26,629 nt of DNA from JAUYLU01 sp038065675 (lineage in GTDB: Bacteria > Patescibacteriota > Minisyncoccia > Phycocordibacterales > VMEP01): positions 1-26,629 of the forward strand of contig JBBTQM010000036.1 of the NCBI GenBank assembly GCA_038065675.1, in the 5' to 3' direction. Shown here one piece after another: positions 20,249 through 26,615 of this stretch; positions within the stretch are counted from its first letter, which is position 1; each line of letters starts with the position of its first letter. The notes under the pieces were generated by a model that did not search any database, had not been told where the DNA came from, and saw nothing but the letters and a program-made list of their open reading frames with translations. Made by a program: the position numbers and the translations under genes.

Positions 20249-21517
20249 ATGCTAGATATTAAATTCATCCGCGAGAATGCCGACCTGATTAAAGACGCCG
20301 CCCGGAAAAAGCACCTTAATTTTGATATTGACGAACTAATTGCCGCCGACACTAAACGGCTGGAAGTTCTTTCTTTGGTTGAGAAACTTCGTGCGGAACA
20401 AAACTCTGTTTCGGATAACGTCGCTAAAGAAAAAAACGCCGGAGAACGCGAGAAGCTTATAAAAGAAATGCGTTCTTTAAAAGAACATCTGAAACAAAAA
20501 GAAGAAGACCTGAAAGAAATTTTGAAAAAATGGCAGCTGCTGATGCTCCAGGTTCCAAACATTCCCGATATGTCGGTGCCGGAGGGTAAGGACGAAACGG
20601 AAAATCAGGAAATAAAACGCTGGGGTGACATTCCTTCGTTTACTTTCACCCCAAAAGGGCATGTTGAACTTATGTCGGAACTTGATATGGCCGACCTTGA
20701 CCGCGGGGCCAAAGTGGCCGGATTCCGAGGATATTTTTTGAAAAATGACGGCGCTCTTCTTTCCCACGCCGTTTGGCAATACGGGATGAAATTTTTTATG
20801 TCAAAAGGATTAAGTCCGATGATTGTCCCGTCGCTCGTACGCCGCGACCAGATGTTCGGTACCGGATATTTGCCACAAGGAGAAGAGGACTTGTACCACA
20901 CTCAAGACAACGATTATCTTGCCGGAACAGCCGAGGTTGCAACAATGGGATATCACATGGACGAAATTTTGGAATCAAAAAATCTTCCAATAAAATATCT
21001 TTCGTTTTCTCCTTGTTTCAGGCGCGAAGCCGGGAGCCACGGCAAAGACACAAAGGGTCTTATAAGAGTCCACGAATTCTACAAGCTCGAACAAGTAATA
21101 CTTTGCGAAGCCGACCATCAGGAATCCGTAAAATGGCATGAATGGCTTAACCGCAATACCGAAGAATTCATTGAATCTCTCGGTATTCCATATCGTACCG
21201 TCGCAATTTGCGGCGGGGACTTGGGCCAAGGGCAGGTAAAAAAATACGACATAGAACTCTGGGTTCCCGCCGAAGAAAAATATCGGGAAATAAGTTCGGC
21301 TTCATATTTTCACGATTTTCAGACCAGGCGCCTGAATATCCGCTACAAGGACGACGTCGGTAAAATGCGTTTCGTTCATTCCTTGAACTCTACGGCGATA
21401 CCGACACCGCGCATCCTGGTTTCTATAGTGGAAAATTTTCAGGAAAAAGACGGCTCCATCCGCATTCCGGAAGTTCTTGTCCCTTATATGAGTAAAAATT
21501 CCATTAAGAAAAAATGA
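20249..21517 (+). CDS. serS: Seryl-tRNA synthetase
   Basis: This class II synthetase charges tRNA-Ser. The N-terminal coiled-coil arm (about 28-105, KRLEVLSLVEKLRAEQNSVS to LKEILKKWQ) binds the long variable arm of tRNA-Ser. The catalytic domain has the serine-site TAEV, motif 2 CFRREAGSHGKDTKGLIRVHEFYKLE and motif 3 LNSTAIPTPRILVSIVENFQ. It ends with IPEVLVPYM. Length 422 is normal. The gene follows a -10 box by 14 nt, with no Shine-Dalgarno. ftsQ follows after 15 nt and probably shares the mRNA. Confidence 0.96.
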   Translation: MLDIKFIRENADLIKDAARKKHLNFDIDELIAADTKRLEVLSLVEKLRAEQNSVSDNVAKEKNAGEREKLIKEMRSLKEHLKQKEEDLKEILKKWQLLMLQVPNIPDMSVPEGKDETENQEIKRWGDIPSFTFTPKGHVELMSELDMADLDRGAKVAGFRGYFLKNDGALLSHAVWQYGMKFFMSKGLSPMIVPSLVRRDQMFGTGYLPQGEEDLYHTQDNDYLAGTAEVATMGYHMDEILESKNLPIKYLSFSPCFRREAGSHGKDTKGLIRVHEFYKLEQVILCEADHQESVKWHEWLNRNTEEFIESLGIPYRTVAICGGDLGQGQVKKYDIELWVPAEEKYREISSASYFHDFQTRRLNIRYKDDVGKMRFVHSLNSTAIPTPRILVSIVENFQEKDGSIRIPEVLVPYMSKNSIKKK

Positions 21518-21532
21518 AAACAAGGAGGAACA

Positions 21533-22375
21533 ATGGCTCCACAAATTAAATTTTCTTCTCCGGCGAAAAGAAAAAGAAAAATAGCTTATGCCAAAAAAGC
21601 CGCGTGGTTTCTGGCATTCATGCTTGCTGTTTCGGGCGGCTCATTATTCTTATTGCGGAATGAAAATCTCCTCGTTGATGAAGTAAAAATTTCCGGTAAT
21701 TCCTCAATTAGTAGTTTGGAGATACAAACTCTCATTGAGGACAATCTTTTGGGAGATTATTTCCGCATTCTTCCGAAGAAAAGCATTTTTTTCTATCCGC
21801 GGCGAGGAATTGAGAAATCCATAAAGGAGAAATTCCCCGGAGTTTCTCAGGCCGCCGCGTCATGGGAAAGCCTGAGTTCCCCGCGGGCTCTCGGGATTCA
21901 CGTTTCCGAACGTTCCCCGGCGTATATTTGGTGCGGGAATTTACCTGCCGAAGAGAACGGGGGGTGTTTTTTTACCGACAATACGGGAGTGGTTTACGAT
22001 TCGGTTCCGGAAAAAGAAAAAAGCAAATTTGTTGTTCTTTACGGGAGTCTTTCCGGCAATGTCGCCAAGGGGGCTTTTCTGAGCGAGGATGACTTCCTAC
22101 AGCTTTCTAGTTTTATTATTTCTGCTTCGGAAAACGGCCTTTTGCCGGTGTCTCTCATAAAAAAGATTGACGGCGACGCCGAGCTCTTGCTTGCTCCGGG
22201 CGGCAAAATTATTTTTTCCCTTTCTGAAATCGCCGGGGACTCTGATTTTGCAATAAGCAATCTTGAATCGGCGCTCGAATCCCAGTCGCTTAAATCAGCT
22301 ATTAAGAAAAATCCGGAAAAGCTTTTATACGTAGACCTTCGGTTCGGGAATAAGGTTTTCTTCAAGTTTAAATAG
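21533..22375 (+). CDS. ftsQ: FtsQ/DivIB-type cell-division protein
   Basis: FtsQ/DivIB is a bitopic divisome protein that links early and late division proteins. The 280-residue product has a basic cytoplasmic tail (KRKRKIAYAKK), one membrane helix (about 22-41) and a POTRA domain beginning VDEVKISGNSSISSLEIQTLI. A beta-rich extracytoplasmic domain follows (SERSPAYIWC, GGCFFTDNTGVVYD, LYGSLSG). The POTRA opening and the overall topology support the call; the rest is divergent. It is second in the serS operon and has a clear Shine-Dalgarno AAGGAGG before the ATG, as expected for an internal gene. Two Cys (in IWCGN and GGCFF) could form a disulfide. Confidence 0.82.
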   Translation: MAPQIKFSSPAKRKRKIAYAKKAAWFLAFMLAVSGGSLFLLRNENLLVDEVKISGNSSISSLEIQTLIEDNLLGDYFRILPKKSIFFYPRRGIEKSIKEKFPGVSQAAASWESLSSPRALGIHVSERSPAYIWCGNLPAEENGGCFFTDNTGVVYDSVPEKEKSKFVVLYGSLSGNVAKGAFLSEDDFLQLSSFIISASENGLLPVSLIKKIDGDAELLLAPGGKIIFSLSEIAGDSDFAISNLESALESQSLKSAIKKNPEKLLYVDLRFGNKVFFKFK

Positions 22376-22380
22376 AGCTC

Positions 22381-22408
22381 TTGATTATTTTTGGCTACCA
22401 AATATACT
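22381..22408 (+). promoter_or_regulatory. Promoter of the orphan gene at 22441
   Basis: TTGATT (22381-22386), a 16-nt spacer and TATACT (22403-22408). The predicted leader of about 26 nt carries GGAGGAG. Confidence 0.7.
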
Positions 22409-22440
22409 CCTAGAGTAAGTTCATTTTTTGGAGGAGCAAG

Positions 22441-22869
22441 ATGACGCTTTACGAAATTGGTCCAAGGCGGGTAGATATGCCCAAACAGATTGCAACATTG
22501 CTCGAGCCATTGCAGGGAGAAAAATTCAAATGCGACGAGATTATCGCGCAGAATATCTGGCGGCTTCTTGAAATATGGGAACATCTGAATTTTGATGTTC
22601 CCAATCATGGGGCCGCGGCAGCCATGCGCGGCGAGGTATATGAAAGGAAAAAGGAGGCAGCCGAGCTCACCTCGAAAGCGTTCAAGTTGACATTCAGCGA
22701 ATTTAGCCTGAAGGGAGCAAAAGAAGGCGCTATGCACGCCGCGCTTTGCGAAGCATGCGGATTCAAGCCGTTCGTTCGGGTGTCTCCCGAAGAATTGAAT
22801 AAGGGTAAGGCATTTTTCAGGGCATGGTATGCCGAGGCGGAAAAGTATTTGACGCATCCGGTGGTATAA
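22441..22869 (+). CDS. Hypothetical soluble helical protein, orphan
   Basis: The 142-residue protein is mostly helical, with IATLLEPLQGEKFKCDEIIAQNIWRLLEIWEHL at the start and GAMHAALCEACGFKPFVRVSPEELNKG near the end. No family was recognised. Support comes from its promoter, the Shine-Dalgarno GGAGGAG (22430-22436) 4 nt from the ATG, and a downstream hairpin with a T-rich tail. A longer open frame on the opposite strand (22039-22893) has no such signals and also runs into ftsQ, so it was rejected. Confidence 0.65.
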   Translation: MTLYEIGPRRVDMPKQIATLLEPLQGEKFKCDEIIAQNIWRLLEIWEHLNFDVPNHGAAAAMRGEVYERKKEAAELTSKAFKLTFSEFSLKGAKEGAMHAALCEACGFKPFVRVSPEELNKGKAFFRAWYAEAEKYLTHPVV

Positions 22870-22894
22870 GCCAAGGGAATAGCCAGTCCCCACG

Positions 22895-22924
22895 GCGGCG
22901 GAGCAATTCGCCGCTTTCTATTTT
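22895..22924 (+). terminator. Terminator after the orphan gene at 22441
   Basis: GCGGCG (22895-22900), 8-nt loop, CGCCGC (22909-22914), then TTTCTATTTT. Confidence 0.7.
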
Positions 22925-22944
22925 CATGTGCTAGTATGGCCGTT

Positions 22945-22998
22945 ATGAATTTGGGCTTTTGGCAAAAACTTAAGAGGCCGTTTTTTGTTTTGGCGCCG
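22945..22998 (+). pseudogene. Fragment of a dus N-terminus
   Basis: The ATG at 22945 opens MNLGFWQKLKRPFFVLAP, which parallels the first residues of the intact dus downstream (MKNFWNTLPKPFFVLAPL). Homology stops at VLAP, where a 15-bp hairpin begins, and the frame then meets a stop. TAGTAT lies 7 nt before the ATG, the same near-leaderless arrangement as the core genes. It is either a decayed second dus or the old dus start cut off by the inserted hairpin. Confidence 0.6.
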
Positions 22999-23003
22999 AC
23001 TTG

Positions 23004-23036
23004 CCCGCCTAAATTTTCGCAGAAAATTTAGGCGGG
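23004..23036. repeat. 15-bp hairpin inserted next to the dus fragment
   Basis: CCCGCCTAAATTTTC (23004-23018), loop GCA, GAAAATTTAGGCGGG (23022-23036). The stem is perfect and has no T run after it. It sits exactly where homology to dus breaks. Confidence 0.75.
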
Positions 23037-23066
23037 TGCGCTATATTACCATGGGATCAAAATGAC

Positions 23067-24047
23067 ATGAAAAATTTTTGGAATACATTACCCAAACCAT
23101 TTTTTGTACTAGCTCCGCTTGCGGATGTGACCGATGTAGCTTTTAGGGGAATCATCGCGAAATACGGCAAACCGGACGTAATGTGGACGGAGTTTGTTTC
23201 CGCCGACGGGCTCGTGTCCAAAGAAGGCCGCGAGCATTTGATGATTGACTTGGCTTATACCGAAAGCGAGCGGCCGATTGTCGCCCAGCTTTTTACTTCT
23301 AAACCGGAGAATATGCGCAAGGCGGCGAAAATCATTCTTGAACTAGGTTTTGACGGGCTTGATATCAACATGGGCTGTCCTGACCGGACGATTGAAAAGC
23401 AGGGCGCGGGCGCGGCTTTGATAAAAAGCGAAAAACTGGCGCGGGAAATAATCCGGGCGGCCAAGGAGGGCGTGGAGGATAAAATTCCTGTGTCGGTAAA
23501 AACACGCGTCGGATACAACCAGGACATTTTGGAGGAATGGCTTGGCGCGATTTTGGAAGAAAAACCGGCCGCGCTTACGGTGCACGCGCGGACGCGCAAA
23601 GAAATGTCCAAAGTGCCGGCGCGCTGGGAGGCGGTGGAGAGGGCGGTAAAACTCCGCGATTTTCTCCAAGGGGAGTCCTTGGCGGAAAGGATGCTAATAA
23701 TAGGAAATGGCGACGTCAAGGATTTGGCGGATGCCGAGACAAAGGCGCGCGAAACCGGCGCCGACGGCGTAATGCTCGGCAGGGCGATATTCGGCAACCC
23801 GTGGCTGTTCGATAAAAAAGCCGGATATCAAAATATAAAAACAAAGGAAAAGCTGGAAGTGATGGTTGAGCACACCAATCTCTTTGAAAAATTGCTCGGC
23901 GGAAAGAAAAATTTTTCAATAATGAAAAAACACTATAAGGCGTATGCCAACGGGTTTAACGGTGCCAAAGAGTTGAGGACGAAGCTCATGGAAGCGGGGA
24001 ATGCCGACGAAGTAGAAGATATTGTAAATATGTTTTTGAAGTTGTAG
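23067..24047 (+). CDS. tRNA-dihydrouridine synthase
   Basis: This FMN enzyme reduces specific uridines in tRNA. It is a TIM barrel opening with PFFVLAPLADVTDVAFRGI. FVSADGL, IVAQLFTSKPENM, DGLDINMGCPDRTIEKQGAGAALIKS (catalytic Cys104), PVSVKTRVGYN, ALTVHARTR, IIGNGDVKDL and GADGVMLGRAIFGNPWLF follow, ending in a C-terminal helical domain. Length 326 fits the DusB-like group. Residues about 200-206 (LQGESLA, before IIGNGDV) are encoded by an in-frame copy of the palindromic repeat seen at 4905-4937. TATATT at 23042-23047 may be the -10. No Shine-Dalgarno is seen. Confidence 0.92.
   Translation: MKNFWNTLPKPFFVLAPLADVTDVAFRGIIAKYGKPDVMWTEFVSADGLVSKEGREHLMIDLAYTESERPIVAQLFTSKPENMRKAAKIILELGFDGLDINMGCPDRTIEKQGAGAALIKSEKLAREIIRAAKEGVEDKIPVSVKTRVGYNQDILEEWLGAILEEKPAALTVHARTRKEMSKVPARWEAVERAVKLRDFLQGESLAERMLIIGNGDVKDLADAETKARETGADGVMLGRAIFGNPWLFDKKAGYQNIKTKEKLEVMVEHTNLFEKLLGGKKNFSIMKKHYKAYANGFNGAKELRTKLMEAGNADEVEDIVNMFLKL
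23665..23682. repeat. Palindromic repeat inside dus
   Basis: TCCAAGGGGAGTCCTTGG is the exact reverse complement of bases 4916-4933. It is read in frame as part of DFLQGESLAER. It therefore adds codons without breaking the gene. Confidence 0.75.
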
Positions 24048-24050
24048 AAT
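24022..24050 (+). promoter_or_regulatory. Promoter of the orphan gene at 24081
   Basis: TTGTAA (24022-24027), a 17-nt spacer and TAGAAT (24045-24050), overlapping the last codons of dus. The leader of about 24 nt carries GAAGGGA. Confidence 0.65.
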
Positions 24051-24080
24051 CGCAACAGACAATTCTTTGAAGGGATACTC

Positions 24081-24797
24081 ATGTCTCTTTTTGCACATAA
24101 AATTGCGTACGCGGCTCATGATGGAGAAACAGGGGCCAGCTTCATGGCTTTGATAGAACTTGCGGGGAGAAAGGGCGGAACGCCGAAAGGGTTCCTGCTT
24201 TACCGATGCACTATCCAGTACGACGGCAAAACCCTGCCAGTGTTTGAGATGATTAATTTGCTTAAGCCGAAGAACTCCGAAGAGGCAAAGGAGTTTTTCA
24301 TTTTCGGGGGGAGCAATAAATTTCCGGGGCACAGGAGCATTCTCTGGAGGAAAACTTCTAAGTGGCTTTATGCCGTTGCTGTCGGGGGTGGATACCAACA
24401 GCATAGAGATGGAACTTGGGTTCGCGTTGCGAGGCCCGCTCCGTGGTCAAAGCGCCGTAAAAAGAAACGGTTGATTGTCGGCAGTGCGAGTCATCTCTTA
24501 CTTGTCGAGCAAGAACGCTGGCGCTCTCTCAAAGAAATGAAAGAGAGTTTTTTTTCCGAACAGTCGTGTCTCGAATCTTACGACGATGTAAGCGACGCAA
24601 ATTTCGTACCCCCCGAAAATTTCAGAGCTTACGAGGCGATTGAGCTGGAAATCGCCAAGATTGAAGAAGAAATAGACTTGTCTTCCAGAAGGATTTTGAA
24701 CATAAAGGACGAGCTCCGTTTTGTGCTCGCGCGAAAAATGGGGAGACGATATTTCCCGAGAGATCCCGAAACAGGATGTATTAGGAAGGGCGCTTGA
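24081..24797 (+). CDS. Orphan protein, paralog of the gene at 24970
   Basis: The 238-residue protein has no recognised family. The N-terminal part (ETGASFMALIELAGRKGG, then GFLLYRCTIQYDGKTLPVFEMINLLKPKNSEEA) resembles the N-terminal part of the product at 24970. The middle has WRKTSKWLYAVAVGGGYQQHRDGTWVRVA and a basic stretch, PWSKRRKKKR. The last third is a charged helix or coiled coil (AIELEIAKIEEEIDLSSRRILNIKDEL). The Shine-Dalgarno GAAGGGA (24069-24075) is 5 nt from the ATG, and the terminator overlaps the stop. The basic patch could bind nucleic acid, which is speculation. Confidence 0.65.
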   Translation: MSLFAHKIAYAAHDGETGASFMALIELAGRKGGTPKGFLLYRCTIQYDGKTLPVFEMINLLKPKNSEEAKEFFIFGGSNKFPGHRSILWRKTSKWLYAVAVGGGYQQHRDGTWVRVARPAPWSKRRKKKRLIVGSASHLLLVEQERWRSLKEMKESFFSEQSCLESYDDVSDANFVPPENFRAYEAIELEIAKIEEEIDLSSRRILNIKDELRFVLARKMGRRYFPRDPETGCIRKGA

Positions 24798-24814
24798 AAT
24801 ATAGCGCCTTTTTG
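24787..24814 (+). terminator. Terminator overlapping the stop of the gene at 24081
   Basis: AGGGCGCT (24787-24794), 8-nt loop, AGCGCCTT (24803-24810), then TTTG. The stop codon TGA (24795-24797) is in the loop. Confidence 0.8.
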
Positions 24815-24822
24815 TTAGTTTA

Positions 24823-24851
24823 TTGACAATCACCATTTCTTTTGGTTTCAT
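24823..24851 (+). promoter_or_regulatory. Promoter of the microprotein pair at 24893/24970
   Basis: TTGACA (24823-24828), a 17-nt spacer and TTTCAT (24846-24851, 4 of 6 consensus bases). The leader is about 35 nt. Confidence 0.55.
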
Positions 24852-24892
24852 TTTGGGAGAGTTCTAAATAACCAACTGAAGGGGGATTTCCT

Positions 24893-24973
24893 ATGATAGA
24901 TATTGCAATCGGCGCGGTTCTGGTTTTTGCGATTTCCTTTTTCTCCCGTAAGTATTTCAGGCGATCGCTATGA
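24893..24973 (+). CDS. 26-residue membrane microprotein
   Basis: The ATG at 24893 lies 7 nt after AGGGGGA. It encodes MIDIAIGAVLVFAISFF and then SRKYFRRSL: one hydrophobic helix followed by a basic tail, so the C-terminus should face the cytoplasm. Its TGA stop overlaps the next ATG as ATGA, the classic translational-coupling arrangement. It could be a true small membrane protein, similar in layout to type I toxins and other regulatory microproteins. It could equally be a leader peptide that controls translation of the next gene. Confidence 0.55.
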   Translation: MIDIAIGAVLVFAISFFSRKYFRRSL

Positions 24974-25314
24974 GATATTTTGCAAGAAGAATCAGGCAAA
25001 ATATTTTAAGCCGCAATTCATTCATTTCTCTCATTGAGATTGCGGAAAAAACCGGTAGCGAGGGGGTTTGTTTTTTCGCCTACTATTTTCGCTGCGAACC
25101 GGGGAACGGCGGCGCTTTAACCAAAATTCTCATTTACAGGGCGCACGAAAAAGAAGAAGCTCTGAATTGTCCGCCTTTCGGCACGGGGAAAATGCGTCCG
25201 CAATGCGAATGGATGCCAATTCCAGGCAGATTGCCGTGGCTTCACAATGTGGCATGCGCCCCGACATCCTTGCCGCACTGGTTCCCGGTCGATTCGCCCC
25301 TTGTGTTCCATTAG
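24970..25314 (+). CDS. Orphan protein coupled to the microprotein
   Basis: The 114-residue protein opens MRYFARRIRQNILSRNSFISLIEIAEKTGSEGVCFFAYYFRC. SFISLIEIA and the following strand-like segment resemble SFMALIELA and GFLLYRC in the 24081 product, so the two are probably diverged paralogs in tandem. The C-terminal half is Pro/His/Cys-rich (CPPFGTGKMRPQCEW, NVACAPTSLPHWFP). It has no independent Shine-Dalgarno and depends on the ATGA overlap with the microprotein. A hairpin with a T run follows at 25341. No function can be given. Confidence 0.6.
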   Translation: MRYFARRIRQNILSRNSFISLIEIAEKTGSEGVCFFAYYFRCEPGNGGALTKILIYRAHEKEEALNCPPFGTGKMRPQCEWMPIPGRLPWLHNVACAPTSLPHWFPVDSPLVFH

Positions 25315-25340
25315 AACAACTTAACCGTTTTCGTTCGAGA

Positions 25341-25376
25341 CGCGCTATGATGTAATCCGCACAAGCGCGCCTTTTT
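25341..25376 (+). terminator. Terminator after the gene at 24970
   Basis: CGCGCT (25341-25346) pairs with AGCGCG (25364-25369) across a 17-nt loop, followed by CCTTTTTG. Confidence 0.6.
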
Positions 25377-25394
25377 GTTTTAAGAAGTTTTTGG

Positions 25395-25400
25395 CATACT
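25395..25400 (+). promoter_or_regulatory. -10 box giving a leaderless dnaX mRNA
   Basis: CATACT with 6 nt to the ATG at 25407, the same spacing as at the cysteine desulfurase gene. The -35 is weak (T-rich). Confidence 0.5.
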
Positions 25401-25406
25401 AGAGCC

Positions 25407-26456
25407 ATGTCGCAGATTGCTTTATACCGTAAATATCGCCCTTCCAAATTTTCCGATGTCGTCGGTCAGGACAGCATCGTCAATGTTTTAAAAGTGGCAG
25501 TTAAGGAAAAAAACCCGGTGCATGCTTACCTCTTTTCCGGCAGCCGCGGAACGGGGAAGACTTCCGTGGCGCGCATTCTCGCCCGCGAACTCGGCGTGTC
25601 GAACAACGACATGATTGAAATAGACGCGGCGTCAACCCGCGGGATTGACGATATCAGGGAACTCCGCGACGCCGTGCGCATCAATCCCTTTGATTCGGCG
25701 TACAAAGTTTACATAATAGACGAAGTGCACATGCTTACCAAAGAAGCGTTTAACGCGCTTCTTAAAACTCTTGAAGAACCGCCCAAGCACGTGATTTTTA
25801 TTCTCGCCACGACCGAGCTTGATAAACTTCCCGAAACGGTCGTATCGCGTTGCCAAACGTTTTCTTTCAAGAAACCGTCGGAAGAAATTTTAAAACGTAT
25901 CGTTTTGGATGTTGCCAAGAAAGAAGGGATTTCGCTCGAGCCGTCGGGAGCGGAGCTTATAGCTCTTTTGGGCGACGGTTCTTTCCGCGACACCCTAGGG
26001 ATTCTTCAGAAGGTTGCCGGTTTTTCAAGAGATAAAAAAATTTCGCGGGAGGAAATTGAAGCAATTACCGGCGCGCCAAGTGATACATTGGTCAATGATT
26101 TCATTACGGCCATCATTTCCAAAAACGCCGAACTTGGAATGAAGACGATAGGGAGGGCGGTTGAGAGAGATATCGATATGAAAGTTTACCTTAAATTAAT
26201 TCTTTACAAGTTCCGGCTTTTGCTTCTTATAAAATATGCGCCGCTCGTCGGGGGAAAGGCGGCAGAAGAGCTTCCGGAGAGCGATAGGGAGTTTATAGAA
26301 AAATCAATGAAAAATTATTCCCAGCGCATCACGTCCATTATTTTGCGCGAGCTTCTCCAAAGTTATACCGATATCGGGCGCTCATTTATTCCGGAACTGC
26401 CGTTGGAACTTGCGTTAATTAAACTTACAACCGACGACCAACAACCTACAAAATAA
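25407..26456 (+). CDS. dnaX: DNA polymerase III clamp-loader subunit, short DnaX without zinc module
   Basis: This is the AAA+ motor subunit of the clamp loader. ALYRKYRPSKFSDVVGQ opens the protein, followed by Walker A GSRGTGKTS, MIEIDAAST, DEVHMLTKEAFNALLKTLEEPP (Walker B DEVH), SRCQTF and a C-terminal collar domain. Between ARELGV and MIEIDAAS the usual Cys-rich zinc loop (one Cys, then CxxCxxC) is missing, and the helices are joined by SNND. The protein ends at 349 residues, so it is gamma-like, without tau domains IV-V for DnaB and polymerase binding. The end (TTDDQQPTK) is encoded by an A/C-rich low-complexity tract. Confidence 0.93.
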   Translation: MSQIALYRKYRPSKFSDVVGQDSIVNVLKVAVKEKNPVHAYLFSGSRGTGKTSVARILARELGVSNNDMIEIDAASTRGIDDIRELRDAVRINPFDSAYKVYIIDEVHMLTKEAFNALLKTLEEPPKHVIFILATTELDKLPETVVSRCQTFSFKKPSEEILKRIVLDVAKKEGISLEPSGAELIALLGDGSFRDTLGILQKVAGFSRDKKISREEIEAITGAPSDTLVNDFITAIISKNAELGMKTIGRAVERDIDMKVYLKLILYKFRLLLLIKYAPLVGGKAAEELPESDREFIEKSMKNYSQRITSIILRELLQSYTDIGRSFIPELPLELALIKLTTDDQQPTK

Positions 26457-26516
26457 AAAGTGTTTTAAGTTTGTAGTTAACCATCTTTTGTTGTAAGTTG
26501 TGAGTTGTACGGTTGT
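26427..26516. repeat. Long imperfect inverted repeat at the dnaX end
   Basis: The A/C-rich stretch 26427-26454, which codes for the last DnaX residues, pairs imperfectly with the G/T-rich stretch 26486-26516 (for example ACAACCG with CGGTTGT at the ends). It may act as a terminator or transcript stabiliser before tRNA-Gln. Confidence 0.45.
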
Positions 26517-26525
26517 TTGTTATTT

Positions 26526-26596
26526 TGCGGGGTCGTCTAACGGTAGGACATGGGCCTTTGAAGCCCAGTATCTTGGTTCGAGTCCAAGCCCCGCAG
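26526..26596 (+). tRNA. tRNA-Gln (TTG)
   Basis: Acceptor TGCGGGG/CCCCGCA with U1-A72 and discriminator G, both typical of tRNA-Gln. The anticodon arm is TGGGC-CTTTGAA-GCCCA (TTG at 26558-26560). The T arm is CTTGG-TTCGAGT-CCAAG. CCA is not encoded. Confidence 0.94.
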
Positions 26597-26615
26597 CAGT
26601 ATTTAACGACGCGAA

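Noticed and set aside
22039..22893. 284-residue ORF on the minus strand
   Set aside because: It is antisense to the gene at 22441 and to the end of ftsQ, which have promoter, SD and protein-family support. The minus frame has no such signals.
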